From Brachybacterium halotolerans (GTDB lineage: Bacteria; Actinomycetota; Actinomycetes; Actinomycetales; Dermabacteraceae): a stretch of DNA of 64,000 bases. Of the stretch, positions 45,286 through 54,835 are shown piece after piece. Under the pieces are notes generated by a model. That model did not search any database and was not told the DNA's origin. It worked only from the letters and a program-made list of their open reading frames with translations. Location of the stretch: positions 62,001-126,000 of the forward strand of contig NZ_JAEDAJ010000008.1 in NCBI RefSeq assembly GCF_016623465.1. Reading direction: 5' to 3'. The first letter of the stretch is position 1. Every line of letters starts with the position of its first letter. Made by a program: the position numbers and the translations under genes.

Positions 45286-46269
45286 TCAGACGAGGATCTC
45301 GCCCTGGATGCCGGTCCTCACCGTCCCGCCGATCCAGATCGTCCCCTCGGCGTCGACGTCGACGAGCACGCGGCCGTGGCGTCCCAGCCGGGTGCCCTGC
45401 CGGACCGTCCACGGCGGGGCGAACCGTCCCCGCTCGAGCATCCACTGCGCGATGCCGGCGTTGAGGCTGCCGGTCACGGGGTCCTCGTAGCCGGGCGTGC
45501 CGGAGACGGGATCGGGCGCGACGAAGCCGCGGACCTCGTAGGCGGGCCCGTCGGCGCCCGTGGTCGGGGCGTCCGCTGTCGCCCCGACAGCACCGAGCGC
45601 GCCGATCTTGCGCCCCGGGATCACCGCGAGATCGGGCTCGAGGTCGAGCACGTCCTGCGCCGAAGCGAGCTCGAGCACGCACCAGCCGGCGCCGTTGTCG
45701 ACCCAGGCGTGATCGAGGACGTCCGCGGGGTCGATGCCGAGCGCCGCGGCGGCGTCCGCGAGGTGGTCGGCGTCCATCGGTCCGCTGCGCACGAGGGGCG
45801 GGGCGGCGAAGGCGAGGTCGTCGCCGTCCACCCGCACCTCGACGAGTCCCGCACGGCATTCCTGCACGAGGATGCGCTCGTCGGCCGAGCCCGTCGCCTC
45901 CCCGCCGTCCGCCTGAGCAGCGAGCCAGGCGAAGGCGCTGCCGAGGGTCGGGTGGCCGGCGAAGTCGAGCTCGGTCGAGGGGGTGAAGATGCGGACGCGG
46001 TAGTCGGCGCCGGGTCGGGTGGGGGCGAGCAGGAACGATGTCTCGGAGAGGTTCGTCCAGGACGCGATGCGCTGCATCTGCTCATCGCTCAGACCGTCGG
46101 CATCGACGACGACGGCGAGGGGATTGCCGGCGAACGCATCCGCCCCGAACACGTCGACCTGTCGGAAGCGCCGGGTGCTCGGCGTCCTCCTGGTCTCGGT
46201 GCTCGGGGCGGATGCGGATGCTGCGGCGTCGGCCGCACGGGCGCTGGAGGCCGCGGAGGGCGAGGTCAT
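45286..46269 (-). CDS. PhzF-family isomerase/epimerase-like protein
   Basis: A 327-residue protein of the PhzF/DapF fold. RRFRQVDVFGADAFAGNPLA at about 33, SETSFLL, RVRIFTPSTELDFAGHPTLG and DPVTGSLNAGIAQWM are diagnostic; the catalytic Glu is in LSETSF. Phenazine synthesis is not implied because most members have unknown substrates. CAGGAT stands six bases before the ATG with no ribosome site. Confidence 0.88.
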   Translation of the reverse strand: MTSPSAASSARAADAAASASAPSTETRRTPSTRRFRQVDVFGADAFAGNPLAVVVDADGLSDEQMQRIASWTNLSETSFLLAPTRPGADYRVRIFTPSTELDFAGHPTLGSAFAWLAAQADGGEATGSADERILVQECRAGLVEVRVDGDDLAFAAPPLVRSGPMDADHLADAAAALGIDPADVLDHAWVDNGAGWCVLELASAQDVLDLEPDLAVIPGRKIGALGAVGATADAPTTGADGPAYEVRGFVAPDPVSGTPGYEDPVTGSLNAGIAQWMLERGRFAPPWTVRQGTRLGRHGRVLVDVDAEGTIWIGGTVRTGIQGEILV

Positions 46270-46281
46270 GGCTCGATCCTG
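46270..46281 (-). promoter_or_regulatory. Leaderless -10 box for the PhzF-family gene
   Basis: On the minus strand, CAGGAT (46281-46276) is followed by six bases and the ATG. Confidence 0.4.
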
Positions 46282-46312
46282 TCAGACCTGCCGTGCCTCG
46301 GTCCGCTCGCGG

Positions 46313-47752
46313 TCAGCGGCCGCAGTCGTCGAGGGCCTGGGTCTCGGCGGTGATCGCCTCGACGCCGTAGTCCTCGCGCTGGGATTCGGGGACGTCGGTG
46401 CCCACCAGCGAGGCGCCCGCGGTCTCCTTGAGGAAGAACAGGGCGACGATGCCGAAGAGGCAGCCGAACATGACGTACACGGCCGGGAACTCGAGGAACC
46501 CGGTCGCGCTCACCACGGCCTCGTTGATCGGCGCGGCGGTGCCGCCGAAGACCGACGTGAAGACGTTGTACGTCACCGCGAAGCCCGCGAAGCGCACGTG
46601 GGCCGGGAACATCGCGGGGAACGTCGCGGAGATCGTCGAGAGCTGCGGGATGTACAGCAGGCCCAGCACCGCGAAGGCGATGATCGCCCACACGAAGCCC
46701 TGGCCCATGAGGTAGTACATCGGAAGGGCCATGACGAACAGGCCGATCATCGATGTCCACCACATCTTCTTGCGGCCGATGACGTCGGAGAGACCGCCGC
46801 AGAACGGCAGCAGCGCCATCATGATGACCTCGCCGATGAGGATCGTCGCCAGCGATTGGTTCGCCGACATGTTGATCTTGGTCTCGAGGTAGCCCGGCAT
46901 GTACGTGAGCAGGGTGTAGTTCGCGATGTTCAGCGGGATCACGAGGCCCGCCATCGTGAGGATCGGCTTCCAGTAGTCGCGGATCAGGCTGACGAACCCG
47001 TGGACGGCGGACTGCTGCGCCTCGCCCTCGTGCTCGAGGTCCTGGAAGACCGGGGTCTCGTCCAGGCGCGACCGCAGGTACAGGCCGATCAGACCCATCG
47101 GCAGCGCGAGGAAGAACGGCAGGCGCCAGCCCCACGAGGCCATGGCGTCCTCGGAGAGGATGAGCTGCAGGATCAGCACCACGATGGTGCCGAGCGCGAA
47201 GCCGCCGAGCGTGCCGAACTCGAGGAAGCTGCCGTAGCGGCCGCGACGCTTGTCCGGCGCGTACTCGGCCATGAACGTGGCCGCGCCGCCGTACTCGCCG
47301 CCCGTCGAGAAGCCCTGCACGATGCGCAGCACCGCGAGCAGGATCGGCGCGAGGATGCCCACCTGCTCGTAGGTGGGGAGCACGCCGATGAGGGTCGTGG
47401 CCAGGGACATGATGATGATCGTGAGGGCGAGGACGTGCTTCCTGCCCAGACGGTCGCCGAGCGGCCCCCAGATGAAGCCGCCGAAGGGGCGGGCGATGAA
47501 GGAGATCGCGAGGAACGCGTAGGTCCAGAACTGGGCCGCGGAGCCCTCGGGGAAGAAGTGCGAGGCGATGTAGGTGGCGACCACGGCGTAGACGCCGTAG
47601 TCGTACCACTCGGTGGCGTTGCCCATCGCCGAGGCCGCGACCGCTTCCTTGATGGTCTTGCGAGGCGGGAGATCCGCGAACGGGGTCCCTCCCGTCGTCG
47701 TCGTGGGAGGTTCGTCCGGGTGCTTGAACGGGGCTGCGGATGACGTGTTCAC
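46313..47752 (-). CDS. MFS transporter of the metabolite:H+ symporter (MHS, ProP-like) family
   Basis: Membrane symporter of 479 residues with 12 predicted helices. The first helix segment MGNATEWYDYGVYAVVATYI and the loop GPLGDRLGRKHVLALT mark the MHS family, which includes proline/betaine and dicarboxylate carriers. The GTG at 47752 follows GGAGAAAC. With the betaine operon in the same window, osmolyte uptake is possible, but the substrate is not determined by sequence. Confidence 0.9.
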   Translation of the reverse strand: MNTSSAAPFKHPDEPPTTTTGGTPFADLPPRKTIKEAVAASAMGNATEWYDYGVYAVVATYIASHFFPEGSAAQFWTYAFLAISFIARPFGGFIWGPLGDRLGRKHVLALTIIIMSLATTLIGVLPTYEQVGILAPILLAVLRIVQGFSTGGEYGGAATFMAEYAPDKRRGRYGSFLEFGTLGGFALGTIVVLILQLILSEDAMASWGWRLPFFLALPMGLIGLYLRSRLDETPVFQDLEHEGEAQQSAVHGFVSLIRDYWKPILTMAGLVIPLNIANYTLLTYMPGYLETKINMSANQSLATILIGEVIMMALLPFCGGLSDVIGRKKMWWTSMIGLFVMALPMYYLMGQGFVWAIIAFAVLGLLYIPQLSTISATFPAMFPAHVRFAGFAVTYNVFTSVFGGTAAPINEAVVSATGFLEFPAVYVMFGCLFGIVALFFLKETAGASLVGTDVPESQREDYGVEAITAETQALDDCGR

Positions 47753-47943
47753 GTTTCTCCGATCGACGATGACGCACGGGACTCGCCCCCGCACTCGGAT
47801 TCGGCCGACGCCTCAGCGTATGTGGCCTACCAGACACATGCCAGAATGCACAGCTTCTTACGATTGTGTTCACCGGACATTGCGGGCGGACACGCCCGGA
47901 CTCATCCGGTCATCGGGCCCCGCGCCGCCCGGGCCATCGCCCG

Positions 47944-47955
47944 TACAGTGGGCCC
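47944..47955 (+). promoter_or_regulatory. Leaderless -10 box for the M20 peptidase
   Basis: TACAGT at 47944-47949 is followed by six bases and the ATG at 47956. Confidence 0.5.
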
Positions 47956-49248
47956 ATGACCTCGTCTTCCGCTGTTCCGACCCCTGATCCGACCCTGCCG
48001 TCGACCGCTCGCGAGTTCGTCGAGGCCCTCCTCGCGCTCGACACCACCTCGGACACCGGCAACCTGCCCGCGATCGAGCTCATGGAGCGGGCGCTGCGGG
48101 AGGCCGGCGCCGAGGTGCACGTGCTGCCCAGGGGCGACGGGAGGAACGCGAACCTCGTGGCGACCTTCCCTGCGAACGAGGAGGGCGATCCCAGCGCCGA
48201 CGATCCCAGCGCCGACGCTCTCTTCGTCGACCCCGAGGACCCGACGCGCCGCGGCGTCCTGCTCGCCGGGCACGCGGACTGCGTGCCGGTGACGGGCCAG
48301 GACTGGGCATCGGACCCCTTCACGCCCACCGAGCGCGACGGACGGCTCTACGGCCGCGGCACCGCGGACATGAAGTCCTACCTCGCGATCGCGACGGCGC
48401 TCGCCCCCGAGTTCGCGGCCGCCCGGCGCACCGTGCCCGTGCACATCGCGGCGACCTGGGAGGAGGAGACCACCTGCAACGGCGCCCGCGCGCTCGTCAC
48501 CCAGCTCGAGGAGCTCGGGATCCGGCCCGCGGTCGCCTTCGTGGGCGAGCCGACGTCCATGCGGGCCGTGCCCGCCCACAAGTCGATGAACGTGCTGCAT
48601 GCCGATTTCCACGGCGTCGCCGCACACTCGAGCCTGCTCCCCCACGGCCTGAACGCGATCCGCTACGCCGCGCGATTCGTGGACTGGTTCCACCGCGAGA
48701 TCATCGACGACCTGCGCGAGAACGGCCCGCACGATCCCGCCTTCCCCGTCGCCTGGACCACGGGCGGCGTGAACCTCTTCGACGGCGGCATCGCCACCAA
48801 CACCGTCCCCCAGGACGTCCATCTGAAGTTCGAGTTCCGCGCCCTCCCGCAGGTCGACGTCGAGCCGATCGTCGCCCGCATCCAGGAGGAGATCGACCGC
48901 CTCGATCAGCAGATGAAGGCCGACGCCCCCGCTGATCCCTCGGACCCCGCCGCCGCCCAGCGGGTCGGCGCGCAGCTCGACGTCGTCTCCCTGCTCTACG
49001 GACTCGACGGCTCGGCCGACGGCCCGGCGGCCCGCGCGGCCGTGGCCCTCGGCGCCGAGCGCACGGAGAAGAAGGTCACCTACGGCACCGAGGCGGGCAT
49101 CTACGAGCACGCGGGCATGGCCGCCGTGGTCGTGGGGCCCGGCGACATCGCCCAGGCCCATGGCACCGACGAGTTCGTGGAGATCACCCAGCTCGAGTGG
49201 TGCGAGCGGTTCCTGCGGAACGTCGCGGGGGCGCTCGCGGCCTCCTGA
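47956..49248 (+). CDS. M20-family metallopeptidase, acetylornithine deacetylase-like
   Basis: Zinc amidohydrolase of 430 residues. GVLLAGHADCVPVTG (first metal His and Asp), LYGRGTADMKSYLA, WEEETTCNGA (catalytic Glu pair), VGEPTSM and IAQAHGTDEFVEI (distal His) follow M20 order. ArgE-type N-acetylornithine deacetylase fits best among known members, yet no arginine genes adjoin, so another N-acyl amino acid is possible. Two short acidic inserts occur near residues 75-95 and 320-335. Confidence 0.87.
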   Translation: MTSSSAVPTPDPTLPSTAREFVEALLALDTTSDTGNLPAIELMERALREAGAEVHVLPRGDGRNANLVATFPANEEGDPSADDPSADALFVDPEDPTRRGVLLAGHADCVPVTGQDWASDPFTPTERDGRLYGRGTADMKSYLAIATALAPEFAAARRTVPVHIAATWEEETTCNGARALVTQLEELGIRPAVAFVGEPTSMRAVPAHKSMNVLHADFHGVAAHSSLLPHGLNAIRYAARFVDWFHREIIDDLRENGPHDPAFPVAWTTGGVNLFDGGIATNTVPQDVHLKFEFRALPQVDVEPIVARIQEEIDRLDQQMKADAPADPSDPAAAQRVGAQLDVVSLLYGLDGSADGPAARAAVALGAERTEKKVTYGTEAGIYEHAGMAAVVVGPGDIAQAHGTDEFVEITQLEWCERFLRNVAGALAAS

Positions 49249-49367
49249 GCACCGGCGCGGCTCGCCCGCATCCGCGCCTTCCCATCTCCCGGACGCCTCT
49301 CCGGGGCCTCGAGCCCCGTGGCACCATGGACTGCGGTGAGCCGGGAAGTCTGGTCGGCATCGGGGCA

Positions 49368-49373
49368 TAGAGT
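49368..49373 (+). promoter_or_regulatory. -10 box upstream of the antiporter pair
   Basis: TAGAGT, 37 bases before the ATG at 49411, followed by a TGGAGG ribosome site. Confidence 0.4.
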
Positions 49374-49410
49374 GCCCTGATCCCCGACCCCGTCCTGCCC
49401 TGGAGGCCCG

Positions 49411-50916
49411 ATGACATTCCCGGCCTGGACGATCGCCCCGTTCGTGCTGATGCTCGCGGCGATCGCGATCGCACCGCTCGTCCCCTCGCTCTCGAAGCTC
49501 TGGGACCGCCCGCGCAACCAGCTGATCTACGCCCTCCTGCTGGGCCTGCCCGTCGCGATCGGCGTGATCGCCGTGGGCGAGTGGCACCTGGTCGTCGACG
49601 CGCTCGTGGAGTACGGGCAGTTCATCGCGCTCCTCCTCGCCCTGTTCATCGTCTCCGGCGGCTTCTTCCTGCGCGGCGACATCGCGGCGACGCCGCGCGT
49701 GAACACGATCTTCCTCGCGATCGGCGGGGTGCTCGCGAGCTTCATCGGCACCACGGGCGCCGCCATGCTGCTGATCCGCCCGCTGCTGAACACGAACCTC
49801 GAACGTCGGCACAAGGCGCACACCGTCGTCTTCGCGATCTTCATCGTCGCCAACTGCGGCGGCCTGCTCACCCCGCTCGGCGACCCGCCGCTGTTCCTGG
49901 GGATGCTGCGCGGCGTGCCGTTCACCTGGACCTTCCACCTGCTGCCGATGTGGCTGTTCGTCAACGCCCTGCTGCTGCTGACGTACTGGGCACTGGACCG
50001 CCGGATCATCGCGCACGAGGCGAAGGAGGACGTCTACGCGGACACCGTGAACGTGATCCCGCTGAAGCTCGTGGGCGCGAGCAACGCCATCTGGTTCGCG
50101 ATCATCATCCTCGCGGTCGCGCTCATCCCCTCGCTGGATCCCGACGCGATCGTCGAGGGCGATGCGACGTGGACCCAGTACGTGCCCTGGCGGGAGATCG
50201 TCATGATCGGCGCGGCCCTGTGCTCGCTGTTCCTGGGCAGCCGCAGCATCCGCTACGACGAGAACGAGTTCGAGTTCGGGCCCATCCAAGAGGTCGCGGC
50301 GCTCTTCGTCGGCATCTTCCTCACCATGATCCCGGCGCTCGCTGTGCTGCGCTCCGCCGCCCCGTCGCTCCCTCTGAACGAGATCACGCTGTTCGTGTTC
50401 ACGGGCGGTCTGAGCTCCGTCCTGGACAACGCCCCCACCTACGCGACCTTCTTCGAGATGGCCTCGCAGCTGCCGGGCGAGCCGCGCGTGGCCGACGTCC
50501 CCGAGCTGTACCTGATGGCGATCTCGCTGGGCGCCGTGCTCTGCGGAGCGATGACCTACATCGGCAACGGCCCGAACTTCATGGTGAAGTCGCTCGCCGA
50601 GACCTCGGGCGTGAAGATGCCCAGCTTCGGCGGCTACGTGCAGCGCGCCGTCATGTACCTCGCGCCCACGCTGATCGCGATGATGCTGCTGTTCATCGCC
50701 CAGCCCCTGTGGCTGAAGGCCATCGGGCTCGCCCTCACCCTGCTGCTGCTGGGCCGCATCGTCATGCTGTTCGTGACGACCGACGGCGAGGTCGGCGCGG
50801 CGCTCGCGCATCTCGACCCCGACGTGCGCGGCACGCGCCCCGCCGTGCCGCCCGTCGGCCGCAGCCGGAAGCCCGCAGGGGCCTTCGACTCCCCGCCCCG
50901 GCCCGATGAGCCCTGA
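49411..50916 (+). CDS. NhaD/CitMHS-type sodium:proton antiporter
   Basis: Membrane protein of 501 residues with about 12 helices, from the ion transporter superfamily. GTTGAAMLLIRPLL, ANCGGLLTPLGDPPLFLGML and GGLSSVLDNAPTYATFFEMA are shared with NhaD-like Na+/H+ antiporters. TGGAGG precedes the ATG. It lies 36 bases upstream of nhaA and is probably cotranscribed, giving two different antiporters in one unit. Confidence 0.87.
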   Translation: MTFPAWTIAPFVLMLAAIAIAPLVPSLSKLWDRPRNQLIYALLLGLPVAIGVIAVGEWHLVVDALVEYGQFIALLLALFIVSGGFFLRGDIAATPRVNTIFLAIGGVLASFIGTTGAAMLLIRPLLNTNLERRHKAHTVVFAIFIVANCGGLLTPLGDPPLFLGMLRGVPFTWTFHLLPMWLFVNALLLLTYWALDRRIIAHEAKEDVYADTVNVIPLKLVGASNAIWFAIIILAVALIPSLDPDAIVEGDATWTQYVPWREIVMIGAALCSLFLGSRSIRYDENEFEFGPIQEVAALFVGIFLTMIPALAVLRSAAPSLPLNEITLFVFTGGLSSVLDNAPTYATFFEMASQLPGEPRVADVPELYLMAISLGAVLCGAMTYIGNGPNFMVKSLAETSGVKMPSFGGYVQRAVMYLAPTLIAMMLLFIAQPLWLKAIGLALTLLLLGRIVMLFVTTDGEVGAALAHLDPDVRGTRPAVPPVGRSRKPAGAFDSPPRPDEP

Positions 50917-50952
50917 GACCCCGGCACCCCCACACCCGAGGAGAGCCGCATC

Positions 50953-52326
50953 ATGACCAGTCGACGACGCACCGAGCACGAGTCCCGACGACGCCGAAGG
51001 ATCCTCGAGCGCGGCACCTACCGCGAGCACCTGCGCATCGAGCGGATCCTCACGCAGGAGACCACCGGCGGATTCGTGCTTCTGGGGGCGACCGTGCTCG
51101 CCCTCGTGCTCGCGAACTCTCCGCTCGCCCCCGCGTACTTCGGGGTGCGCGATGCGCATCTGGGCTTCGACGTGGGCAGCTTCCACCTGAACCTCAGCAT
51201 CGGGCACTGGGCGGCCGACGGACTGCTCGCGATCTTCTTCTTCCTCGCGGGCCTCGAGCTCAAGATGGAGTTCACGGTGGGCGACCTGCGCTCACCGGGG
51301 AAGGCGCTGGTGCCCGTCGTCGCCGCGGCCGGCGGCGTCGCCGTGCCCGCCGTCATCTTCACGGTCATCAACGTCTTCGGTCCGCCGGGGGCGCTCACGG
51401 GCTGGGCGATCCCCGCCGCGACGGACATCGCCTTCGCCCTCGCCGTGCTCGCCCTGCTGGGCTCGCACCTGCCCAGCGCCGTGCGCACCTTCCTGCTGAC
51501 CCTCGCGATCGTCGACGACCTCATCGCGATCCTCATCATCGCGATCTTCTACTCGAGCGACCTGCACCTGCTCTACCTGGTGCTCGCGATCGTGCCGATC
51601 GCCGCGTACCGTCTGCTGGCCACGCGCGCCGAGTCCCTGTTCCGGATCTCCTACGGCGCGGCATGGTTCCTGCTGCTGCCGCTCGGGGCGATCACCTGGG
51701 CGCTGTTCCTGAACTCGGGCGTGCACGCGACGATCGCCGGCGTGGTCCTCGCCTTCATGGTGCCGGTGCGCTCGCGCACCCGCCTGGGCGCGCAGTACTC
51801 GCTGGCCGAGACCTTCGAGCACCGCTTCCGGCCGCTGAGCAGCGGGATCGCCGTGCCCGTGTTCGCGTTCTTCAGCGCGGGCGTGGCCGTGGGCGGCGCC
51901 AGCGGACTCCTCGAGGCCTGGGAGTCGAGCGTCGCGATCGGCGTGGTCGTGGGGCTCGTGTGCGGCAAGATCCTCGGCATCGTCGGCTCGACGTTCCTGG
52001 TCACGCGTCTGCAGCGCGCGAACCTCGATCCCGATGTGCGCTGGATGGACCTCGTGGGCATGGCCGCCCTCGCGGGCATCGGCTTCACCGTCTCGCTGCT
52101 CGTCTCGGAGCTCAGCTTCGAGGCGTCCGACCCCATGCACGACCACGCGAAGGTCGGAGTGCTCACCGCCTCGGTGCTCGCCGCCGTGGTGGGCGCGGTG
52201 ATCCTGCTGCCCCGGGACCGGCACTACAAACAGGTCGCCGAGCGCGAGGCGGCCGACGCGGACGCCGACGGGGTCCCCGACGTGTTCGGTGGGGATGCGG
52301 AGGAGCCCTCGGATCAGCGCCCGTAG
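50953..52326 (+). CDS. nhaA: Na+/H+ antiporter NhaA
   Basis: Pore-type antiporter of 457 residues, 12 helices, exchanging one Na+ for two H+. PAATDIAFALAVLALLG and LTLAIVDDLIAILIIAIFY hold the conserved aspartates of the ion pathway. N- and C-terminal tails of 40-60 charged residues are longer than in E. coli NhaA. Its last 13 bases overlap the convergent SDR gene. Confidence 0.94.
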   Translation: MTSRRRTEHESRRRRRILERGTYREHLRIERILTQETTGGFVLLGATVLALVLANSPLAPAYFGVRDAHLGFDVGSFHLNLSIGHWAADGLLAIFFFLAGLELKMEFTVGDLRSPGKALVPVVAAAGGVAVPAVIFTVINVFGPPGALTGWAIPAATDIAFALAVLALLGSHLPSAVRTFLLTLAIVDDLIAILIIAIFYSSDLHLLYLVLAIVPIAAYRLLATRAESLFRISYGAAWFLLLPLGAITWALFLNSGVHATIAGVVLAFMVPVRSRTRLGAQYSLAETFEHRFRPLSSGIAVPVFAFFSAGVAVGGASGLLEAWESSVAIGVVVGLVCGKILGIVGSTFLVTRLQRANLDPDVRWMDLVGMAALAGIGFTVSLLVSELSFEASDPMHDHAKVGVLTASVLAAVVGAVILLPRDRHYKQVAEREAADADADGVPDVFGGDAEEPSDQRP

Positions 52327-53111
52327 GCGCGGGCCGGGATCTGGGTGGCGAGCTTGCCGCCGGAGACGTCCAGCAGCGTGCCGGTGATGTAGCCCGCGGC
52401 GTCGCTCGCGAGGAAGATCAGCAGGTTCGCGACGTCGTCCGGCCTCTCCCAGCGCCGCAGCGAGAGCGTGTCCAGGAGGCGGTCCTGGGCGTCCTGGGGC
52501 ATCTCGGCGAAGCCGTTCATCGCGGTGGGGACCATGCCCGGCGCATAGGCGTTCACCGTGATGTCCCACGGACCGAGCTCGGACGCGAGCACCCGCGTGA
52601 ACTGGACGACCGCCGCCTTCGAGGCCGCGTAGGCGGCGCTGCCGACGCTCGGCACGATGGCCGCGAACGACGCCGCGTTGAGGATCCGCCCGCGGCCGGC
52701 CTCCTGCATGACCGGGGCGACGGCCCGGCTCATGAGGAACACGCCGCCCATGTTCACGTCGAAGCACGCGCGCCAGCGCTCCCACTCGAGGTCGGCGACG
52801 GACCCCTCGACGTTGATGCCCGCGTTGTTCACGAGCACGTCGATCGTGCCATGGCGCTCGACGATCTCCGAGACCGCGGCGGAGACCGACTCCGGGTCGG
52901 CCACGTTGCAGGTGACACGGGTGATCGCAGGGGCCGACGGGGCGCTCGGCGGAGCCGGATCCGCGGCACCGTCGGATGCGTCCTCGGGGAAGGCGAGGTC
53001 CAGGGCGACCACGCGCGCGCCCTCCGCGGCGAAGCGCCCGGCGATCACCGCGCCGATGCCGCGTGCGGCGCCCGTGACGACCACGACGCGGTCCTTGAGA
53101 TCCAGCTCCAT
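52314..53111 (-). CDS. SDR-family oxidoreductase
   Basis: NAD(P)-dependent short-chain dehydrogenase of 265 residues. TGAARGIGA binds the cofactor, NNAG is present, and the active site is Ser in AASFA with YAASK. The C-terminal YITGTLLDVSGG is typical of classical SDRs. GAGGAGGAGCG precedes the ATG. It is divergent from a second SDR and a FadR-type regulator, suggesting a sugar-acid or polyol pathway (inference). An Ala/Pro-rich insert lies near residues 48-62. Confidence 0.88.
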   Translation of the reverse strand: MELDLKDRVVVVTGAARGIGAVIAGRFAAEGARVVALDLAFPEDASDGAADPAPPSAPSAPAITRVTCNVADPESVSAAVSEIVERHGTIDVLVNNAGINVEGSVADLEWERWRACFDVNMGGVFLMSRAVAPVMQEAGRGRILNAASFAAIVPSVGSAAYAASKAAVVQFTRVLASELGPWDITVNAYAPGMVPTAMNGFAEMPQDAQDRLLDTLSLRRWERPDDVANLLIFLASDAAGYITGTLLDVSGGKLATQIPARAYGR

Positions 53112-53208
53112 CGCTCGCTCCTCCTCGGTGGTGCGCGTCGAGTCCCCGGTGCTGAGCGCCGACGCCTCGGTGGTGTGCGTCGACGCTCTCTGCCCGGTGT
53201 CCAACGCC

Positions 53209-53232
53209 GTGTAGAAAAAGCATACTATTCAG
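53209..53232. promoter_or_regulatory. AT-rich divergent promoter island between the two SDR genes
   Basis: The stretch GTAGAAAAAGCATACTATTC is strikingly AT-rich against its surroundings. It offers TACTAT (53223-53228) as a plus-strand -10 and TATGCT as a minus-strand -10, so it is the likely control point for both SDRs and the FadR-type regulator. Confidence 0.5.
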
Positions 53233-53288
53233 AGCGACGCGCACGGCACTCCGCTCGCCGCGCGCACGACGACCCTCCGGAGGACGCC

Positions 53289-54050
53289 ATGACCACGCAC
53301 GACACCCCGCAGTCCCGAGCGGCCGACGCGCCCGCGGGCCGGGTCCTCTGGGTGACCGGCGGCGGCAGCGGCATGGGTCGCGCGAGCGCGATCGCCGCCG
53401 CCCGCGCAGGGTGGGACGTGGCCGTGAGCGGCCGTCGGGCGGCTGCTCTCGAGGAGACGGTCCGCGCGATCGAGGACGTCGGCGGGACCGGGCTGGCCCT
53501 CCCGCTCGACGTCCAGGACCGCGAGGCCGTGCGGGAGGCGGTCGAGCAGGTCACCGGCCGCTTCGGACGGCTCGACGGGCTCGTGCTCGCGGCCGGTCTC
53601 AACGCGCCGCACAGGCGCTGGGAGGATCAGGACCTCGGCGAGTTCGACCAGGTCGTGGCCACGAACCTGACCGCCGTGGCGAGTGCGCTGGACGCCGCCC
53701 TCCCCCACCTGCGCACGAGCGGCGGCGTCGCCGTCGTCATCTCATCGTTCGCGGGCTGGAGCTTCCAGCCGGGGGCCGGCGTCGCCTACTCGGCGTCCAA
53801 GACGGCGCTCGGCTCCCTGGTGCGCACCCTGAATCAGCAGGAGGCGGGTCACGGCGTGCGCGCGTGCCACCTGTGCCCGGGCGACGTCGCGACCGACTTC
53901 CTCGACCAGCGCCCCGAGGTGCCCGACGCCGCGGCCCGCGCCGTGATGCTCAGCCCCGAGGACGTGGCGCACGCCGCCTGCTTCGTGCTCGACGCCCCGG
54001 CGCACATGCGCGTGGACGAGCTCGTCGTCTCGCCGGTCTCGCAGGCGTGA
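53289..54050 (+). CDS. SDR-family oxidoreductase
   Basis: A 253-residue short-chain dehydrogenase. TGGGSGMGRAS is the cofactor loop, SSFAGW and YSASK the catalytic Ser, Tyr and Lys. The C-terminus lacks the common GG-substrate loop and ends VDELVVSPVSQA, as in 3-hydroxy acid or YdfG-like dehydrogenases. GGAGG lies upstream. It overlaps the regulator gene by GTGA. Confidence 0.87.
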   Translation: MTTHDTPQSRAADAPAGRVLWVTGGGSGMGRASAIAAARAGWDVAVSGRRAAALEETVRAIEDVGGTGLALPLDVQDREAVREAVEQVTGRFGRLDGLVLAAGLNAPHRRWEDQDLGEFDQVVATNLTAVASALDAALPHLRTSGGVAVVISSFAGWSFQPGAGVAYSASKTALGSLVRTLNQQEAGHGVRACHLCPGDVATDFLDQRPEVPDAAARAVMLSPEDVAHAACFVLDAPAHMRVDELVVSPVSQA

Positions 54051-54802
54051 GCGGGCACGACGGGCTGCCGCCGGCGCGCGGGCACGACGACCGGACCGGC
54101 GCGCATCCGACGCGCTTCGACCGGGCGCTCGACGAGCTGGGAACGGCGATCGTCCGCGGCGACCTGCCCGCGGGGCACGCGGACACCGTCGAGGGCCTGG
54201 TCGGGCGCACGGGCGCCTCGCGCAGCGTGGTCCGCGAGGCCACGCGCGTGCTGACCGCCCTGGGCATGCTCAGCGCCGGGCGGCGCGTGGGCCTGCGGGT
54301 GCGCGGCCACGAGCACTGGGATGTGCTGGATCCGCTCGTGATCCGCTGGCGCCTCGCCGGACCTGAACGGACGACGCAGATCGCCGAGCTGCGCGCCCTG
54401 CGCCGCGCAGTGGAGCCGGAAGCCGCCGCCGCGGCGGCGAGGCGGGTCGCCGCCGGTGAGGCCACGGGAGTGAGCCTCCGTGCGCTCGAGGGCGCGGCCG
54501 CGCAGATGCGTCAGTGGGCGGGCGTCGGCGCGGTCCCCGGGGCCGACGGCCCGGACTCGTTCCTCGCCGTCGACAGCGCCCTGCACGCCGCGGTCCTTGC
54601 ACTCTGCGACAACGCGATGTTCGCGCGGCTGCGCATGGTGATCGAGGAGAGCCTGCGCGAGAGGGCGCTCGTGGAGCGCGCTGATCTGCCGCCCGAACCG
54701 CACGACGTGGACCTGCATCTGCAGGTCGCCCGCGCGATCAGCGAGGGCAGTGCCGAGGATGCCGCACGGGCCATGCGCGAGATCGTGGTGCGGACGGGGT
54801 GA
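54047..54802 (+). CDS. GntR-family (FadR subfamily) transcriptional regulator
   Basis: A 251-residue regulator. The N-terminal winged helix (GRTGASRSVVREATRVLTAL) is followed by WDVLDPLVIRWRLAG, a linker seen in sugar-acid regulators such as DgoR, and an FCD effector domain (AVDSALHAAVLALCDN with Asp and His, DLHLQVARAI). The GTG overlaps the SDR stop by four bases, so the regulator and SDR are coupled. A hexonate or related acid is a plausible effector. Confidence 0.87.
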   Translation: MSGHDGLPPARGHDDRTGAHPTRFDRALDELGTAIVRGDLPAGHADTVEGLVGRTGASRSVVREATRVLTALGMLSAGRRVGLRVRGHEHWDVLDPLVIRWRLAGPERTTQIAELRALRRAVEPEAAAAAARRVAAGEATGVSLRALEGAAAQMRQWAGVGAVPGADGPDSFLAVDSALHAAVLALCDNAMFARLRMVIEESLRERALVERADLPPEPHDVDLHLQVARAISEGSAEDAARAMREIVVRTG

Positions 54803-54835
54803 GTGCTAGCCCGGATGGGTGCTGAGCTCGTCCCC

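Noticed and set aside
47815-47850. ATGTG...CACAT repeat between the MHS transporter and M20 peptidase as an operator
   Set aside because: Arms are only five bases and neither neighbour is a regulator; too weak to list.
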